From Planctomycetota bacterium (GTDB taxonomy: Bacteria > Planctomycetota > UBA1135 > GCA-002686595): a stretch of DNA of 47,781 nt. Shown one piece after another: positions 45,394 to 47,781 of this stretch (positions within the stretch are counted from its first letter, which is position 1; each line of letters starts with the position of its first letter). The stretch lies in contig JAJDEU010000017.1 of the NCBI GenBank assembly GCA_029259635.1, forward strand, positions 1 through 47,781. Reading direction: 5' to 3'. The notes under the pieces are model-generated. The model had not been told where the DNA came from. It did not search any database and saw nothing but the letters and a program-made list of their open reading frames with translations. The translations under genes and the position numbers were made by a program.

Positions 45394-45618
45394 ATGAGAC
45401 CCCAACTGACTTTGATCGACTTTCTCATGATGCTCTCCGGCTGTGCGTTGGTCGCAGCCTCTGGGACTACGCTTACAAAATTGACTGAAGCTCCGACATG
45501 GACTTACGTCGGATTGTGGATTGGCATTTTGCTTTGTGCGTGGTCCCCGGTTTACAGGTTGCGTCGACAAATCGATGATTTGAGTGCGCGCATCATGAAG
45601 ATGGAGAGTTCCCAGTGA
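45394..45618 (+). CDS. Cassette 1: small two-TM membrane protein
   Basis: This 74-aa protein has two hydrophobic helices, about 8-28 and 35-51, and an amphipathic helical tail that may form a coiled coil (RLRRQIDDLSARIMKME). GAGAAAG a few bases upstream of the ATG may serve as ribosome binding site. The stop lies 4 bp before the attC core. No family recognised. Confidence 0.75.
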   Translation: MRPQLTLIDFLMMLSGCALVAASGTTLTKLTEAPTWTYVGLWIGILLCAWSPVYRLRRQIDDLSARIMKMESSQ

Positions 45619-45622
45619 GGCT

Positions 45623-45685
45623 GGCTAACAAGGTGATGCAACGGATCGGCCTTCGGCCGACCGCTGATCACCAAAGCCGTTGGAC
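45623..45685 (+). repeat. attC site 1
   Basis: The site starts with GGCTAAC and ends with GTTGGAC (GTTRRRY). Between them, arms GGTGAT/ATCACC and the central hairpin CGGCC-TTC-GGCCG make the folded bottom-strand structure used by IntI. Length about 63 bp. Nearly identical to sites 2, 3, 4 and 6. Confidence 0.93.
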
Positions 45686-45690
45686 GGACG

Positions 45691-46056
45691 ATGAAGCCTC
45701 CTGATGTAGTGGCCATGTTCCTCAAGGGGACACTCAGTAATCGTTGGCGCGACCGATACGTTGGATTCGTTGCCAAACCAAAGACCGAAGAGAAGCTTCT
45801 TCAATCGCTTTATCACGATCTGATGGCGTGTTTCGATCAACGCGCGATCGTAGCCAAGCTGCCGGAGTCTGCCTGGGACTCCCCGGCCCTCTCCTTCTCC
45901 TCCGACGGGTTTGGCCGCTCCGAAACCTCACTGCGCGATGCACACGAAAGATGCGCAGACGCCGTACTGGTCGTCACCTGCGACGGAAGGTACGGATTCC
46001 ACAGAGAAGAAGACCTGTACGATACTGAACTTCTACTCGCTGCTCGTGGAGGGTGA
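45691..46056 (+). CDS. Cassette 2: hypothetical protein
   Basis: This 121-aa protein starts 5 bp after attC site 1. It is soluble and has no signal peptide. A helical N-terminal half with KGTLSNRWRDRYVGF is followed by a mixed region containing two Cys and a VLVVTCDGRYGF strand. The stop lies about 15 bp before attC site 2. I recognise no family. Confidence 0.75.
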   Translation: MKPPDVVAMFLKGTLSNRWRDRYVGFVAKPKTEEKLLQSLYHDLMACFDQRAIVAKLPESAWDSPALSFSSDGFGRSETSLRDAHERCADAVLVVTCDGRYGFHREEDLYDTELLLAARGG

Positions 46057-46071
46057 TGCCATGATTGCGCA

Positions 46072-46134
46072 GTCCAACAAGGTGATGCAACGGATCGGCC
46101 TTCGGCCGACCGCTGATCACCAAAGCCGTTCGGC
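46072..46134 (+). repeat. attC site 2
   Basis: Begins GTCCAAC, a perfect RYYYAAC box, and ends GTTCGGC. The inner 45 bp are the same as in site 1, with the CGGCC-TTC-GGCCG hairpin at the centre. Confidence 0.93.
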
Positions 46135-46151
46135 AGACTGAGTAATCGCTG

Positions 46152-46475
46152 ATGCCTGAGTGGACTCCAGCTAATCGCAGCGCCGTGGAAGAGCTCCTCG
46201 AAGTTTCGAGCGCTGCGCTTCATCCCGAACACCTCGCGCGGTTCAAAGCCATGCTTGTACCGCTCTACAAGATCCGGGTCGCTTCCGATCCTGGACAAAC
46301 CGTTTTCGTCGTCGCTGAGTACGATGGGAAGGTGATCTACTACTCCGATATTGAAGATGGCTGGGAACTGGCAGCCCTAGACGACAAGGGAGGCATCGAT
46401 TGTCGTGGTTCGAGTCAATTCGATTTGTCACATCTGATGTGGCAGCTGTTTGGAGATCCGAAGGCGTGCGGCTAG
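46152..46475 (+). CDS. Cassette 3: hypothetical protein
   Basis: This 107-aa soluble protein has a helical N-terminus (about 8-40) and a beta-rich C-terminal half (VFVVAEYDGKVIYYSD, then a Trp-rich end). The pattern recalls small immunity- or SMI1-like proteins, but no motif supports a firm call. The stop lies 7 bp before attC site 3. Confidence 0.72.
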   Translation: MPEWTPANRSAVEELLEVSSAALHPEHLARFKAMLVPLYKIRVASDPGQTVFVVAEYDGKVIYYSDIEDGWELAALDDKGGIDCRGSSQFDLSHLMWQLFGDPKACG

Positions 46476-46482
46476 ATTCGCA

Positions 46483-46545
46483 GCCGAACAAGGTGATGCA
46501 ACGGGTCGGCCTTCGGCCGACCGCTGATCACCAAAGACGTTATGG
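46483..46545 (+). repeat. attC site 3
   Basis: Begins GCCGAAC and ends GTTATGG. The inner sequence differs from site 1 by a single change visible by eye in the first arm (ACGGGTCGG instead of ACGGATCGG) and in AAAGACG near the end. Confidence 0.9.
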
Positions 46546-46558
46546 AGGTCTCTAGAAC

Positions 46559-46825
46559 GTGACACCGTTCGTGCAATCCAATGCAACGCTGCGGGCTGAT
46601 CTGACAGGGCGAGATGACTCGCCGCTGATTGCGGATGTTGGGCGCCTGCGTGTAGAGAAGTCCTTGCGGCACCGGTCGTCATCAACGGCATTGCACGGGC
46701 GCTGCAAGATTGAAACCCCGCTGGGGGAGTGGCGCGAATCAGCGATCACGTGTGATGATGGACCCCATAACAAGGTGATGCAACGGATCGGCCTTCGGCC
46801 GACCGCTGATCACCAAAACCGTTAG
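46559..46825 (+). CDS. Cassette 4: doubtful small ORF
   Basis: This 88-aa frame starts at a GTG with GGAGG 10 bp upstream, which supports translation. The last 20 codons run through attC site 4, so the C-terminus is attC-encoded. The protein has no recognisable domain, and low-complexity Arg/Ser-rich text makes it uncertain. Minus-strand frames of similar length also exist here. The cassette may be non-coding. Confidence 0.35.
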   Translation: MTPFVQSNATLRADLTGRDDSPLIADVGRLRVEKSLRHRSSSTALHGRCKIETPLGEWRESAITCDDGPHNKVMQRIGLRPTADHQNR

Positions 46826-46827
46826 GC
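46765..46827 (+). repeat. attC site 4
   Basis: Begins CCATAAC and ends GTTAGGC, a perfect GTTRRRY core. The inner part matches site 1, with AAAACC in place of AAAGCC before the core. Confidence 0.92.
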
Positions 46828-46838
46828 ACACGTAGCAC

Positions 46839-47195
46839 ATGGCAATTGAAGAACTGGTGCATCGGTTCCGTGAGGCAGCGATTGAGAAGGGGACATTTGC
46901 CGAACCGGCCTCCAAAGACCACGCCCTACACAAAGCCATGTCCGTTGCTTGGCGCCAACTGCACGCGCTCGGAACCGAAGGACAGGAGGCGTTCAAGGCG
47001 TTACTCGCCGACGACTCCCGACATGTCCGCTCCTGGGTGGCAGCCCAACTGCTCGCCCTGGGGGATGAGAGCGGTCTGCTGGTGCTTGAGGCTGATGCAG
47101 AGAAGGGTGGACTCGACGGCTTCTCGTCGGAGATTGCCCTCAAGGAATGGAAGGCCGGGCGGCTTGGACCTCCCCTTGGTAATGTTGGTGCCTAA
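46839..47195 (+). CDS. Cassette 5: DUF2019 family protein
   Basis: This 118-aa helical protein matches the DUF2019 family: a helical opening (EELVHRFREAA), an AWRQLHALG block, a HEAT-like repeat with VRSWVAAQLL, and the closing LKEWKAGRLG motif. Proteins of this family are found in gene cassettes and near polymorphic toxin loci, where they may act as immunity proteins; this is family context, not shown here. The TAA stop is inside the first box of attC site 5. Confidence 0.85.
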   Translation: MAIEELVHRFREAAIEKGTFAEPASKDHALHKAMSVAWRQLHALGTEGQEAFKALLADDSRHVRSWVAAQLLALGDESGLLVLEADAEKGGLDGFSSEIALKEWKAGRLGPPLGNVGA

Positions 47196-47249
47196 CAAGC
47201 CGATGCAACGGACGGCCTGCGGCCGCCGCTGATCGGCAAGGCGTTAGCC
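47190..47249 (+). repeat. attC site 5, divergent type
   Basis: Begins GCCTAAC and ends GTTAGCC, both perfect matches to RYYYAAC and GTTRRRY. The 60-bp site has arms GCCGAT/ATCGGC and a central CGGCC-TGC-GGCCG hairpin, clearly different from the other five sites. This cassette therefore comes from another attC pool. Confidence 0.93.
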
Positions 47250-47600
47250 ATGCAAGACGGGGCTCCCTACTTTTACAGGCGGAACGCAATCGAATACCTT
47301 GAGATGGTTGCCTGCGCCCAGACTCAAAGAGAGTACGAACGCAATGTTCCCATTGCTGACGTGCCCGGCGAGTTACTGGACCAGTTTGTCTACTCTCCAG
47401 AACTCGGCAATTGGCGCGATGCGTTCGCGGAAGAAGAACTCCGCGACTTGGCCGAGTACCATCGGAAGCTCATGGTCGCTGCGAAGGCCTTCAATGGCCG
47501 CACGCCAGGACCAGGGGTAGAGGACATCTTAGTCATGCCCGAGTGGATCGAAGTTATGAAGGAAGCTCAGGGTATTCTTGATAGATGGCTAACAAGGTGA
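47250..47600 (+). CDS. Cassette 6: hypothetical protein
   Basis: This 116-aa soluble, mostly helical protein starts directly after the attC 5 core. It contains YFYRRNAIEYLEMVACA and later RDLAEYHRKLMVAAKAFNG. No motif or family recognised. The stop (TGA) lies within attC site 6, so the last residues are encoded by the attC. Confidence 0.72.
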   Translation: MQDGAPYFYRRNAIEYLEMVACAQTQREYERNVPIADVPGELLDQFVYSPELGNWRDAFAEEELRDLAEYHRKLMVAAKAFNGRTPGPGVEDILVMPEWIEVMKEAQGILDRWLTR

Positions 47601-47649
47601 TGCAACGGATCGGCCTTCGGCCGACCGCTGATCACCCAAGCCGTTCTGC
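47587..47649 (+). repeat. attC site 6
   Basis: Begins GGCTAAC and ends GTTCTGC. The inner sequence equals site 1 except ACCCAAG for ACCAAAG near the end. A further cassette follows. Confidence 0.92.
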
Positions 47650-47660
47650 GGGCAAGAGAG

Positions 47661-47781
47661 ATGAATGACCCTCGTCCTCCGTTTGACGACGCGAAGGAAT
47701 CCTTCTCGCAGTTTCTGCGAACGCAAGGTTGGCCTGACGACGTCTTGTGGCTCTCTCGAGATCGCATTACCGGCCACCGTG
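47661..47781 (+). CDS. Cassette 7: partial hypothetical protein, cut by the window end
   Basis: The frame opens with ATG at 47661, 11 bp after attC site 6, with AAGAGAG before it. The visible 40 residues read MNDPRPPFDDAKESFSQFLR, then TQGWPDDVLWLSRDRITGHR. The second part resembles small cassette-encoded proteins with a 'GWP..vLWv.RDRvtG' pattern, but no function is known for them. The 3' end is missing. Confidence 0.6.
   Translation, partial: MNDPRPPFDDAKESFSQFLRTQGWPDDVLWLSRDRITGHR

Larger units (their letters stand above)
44163..47781 (+). mobile_element. Chromosomal-type integron with reversed integrase and at least seven cassettes
   Basis: The element holds an integron integrase gene, a candidate attI at its 3' side, and a run of seven short cassettes, the last one cut by the window end. 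Six attC sites of about 60-63 bp separate them; five of these are nearly the same and one is different. All cassette genes point the same way as the integrase. In most integrons the integrase points away from the array. GC in several cassettes looks lower than in the host genes, as is usual for captured cassettes. Confidence 0.93.

Noticed and set aside
45623..47649. CRISPR array, because of repeated units of about 60 bp
   Set aside because: The repeats are separated by 230-400 bp coding units, carry RYYYAAC and GTTRRRY boxes, and lie beside intI, so they are attC sites.

Overview
This is a gene-dense stretch of roughly 60 % GC bacterial DNA. The organism is Gram-negative-like: it has a Tat signal, lipoproteins, a putative outer-membrane barrel and a pseudopilin. 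No rRNA, tRNA or phylogenetic marker is present, so the lineage stays open. Secreted carboxypeptidase-regulatory-like paralogues, a secreted caspase-like protein, a DUF3179 protein, bacterial selenoproteins and an integron with its integrase in the 'reversed' orientation would all fit a Planctomycetota or Myxococcota-type environmental bacterium. That is inference only. The first 59 bases are a perfect inverted repeat, which may mean the window starts at a contig end.

Layout. 0.2-4.8 kb: a DUF4870 membrane protein, then a PaoABC/YagTSR-type molybdenum aldehyde oxidoreductase operon followed by a small Cys-rich protein. 4.9-12.4 kb: a HAMP-like membrane protein, an SPFH/zinc-ribbon protein, a CDF metal transporter, a rhodanese protein, a 218-bp element with terminal inverted repeats, an orphan pseudopilin, a putative outer-membrane protein, and a small operon with a ZnuA-like lipoprotein. 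12.4-20.1 kb: a HemY-like oxidoreductase, two tandem secreted paralogues, and two GT-C-type membrane glycosyltransferases. 20.1-27.4 kb: a secreted caspase-like protein, FadE, GlpD and DUF2237. 27.4-29.5 kb: two divergent genes, each interrupted by one in-frame UGA at a redox Cys position. 29.8-44.0 kb: a citrullinase-like enzyme, an amidohydrolase, a DinG-type helicase, leucine dehydrogenase, a protein kinase, a lipoprotein, a YfhO-type membrane protein, a type II methionine aminopeptidase and a GT4 glycosyltransferase. 44.2 kb to the end: an integron with intI, a candidate attI, and seven cassettes (the last cut by the window edge) carrying six attC sites.

The two signals most worth pursuing are the selenoprotein pair and the integron. 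A deiodinase-like lipoprotein (27372-28016, minus) reads through UGA at codon 78, followed by a perfect 6-bp hairpin with a GGUC loop. Next to it, a DUF3179-PDZ lipoprotein (28162-29535, plus) reads through UGA at codon 270, exactly where DUF3179 proteins carry the Cys of their C-P-L motif, and is also followed by a hairpin at the right distance. A standard gene caller would split or truncate both. In the integron the integrase is transcribed in the same direction as its cassettes, with the candidate attI at its 3' side. The cassettes encode mostly unrecognised small proteins; one is DUF2019.
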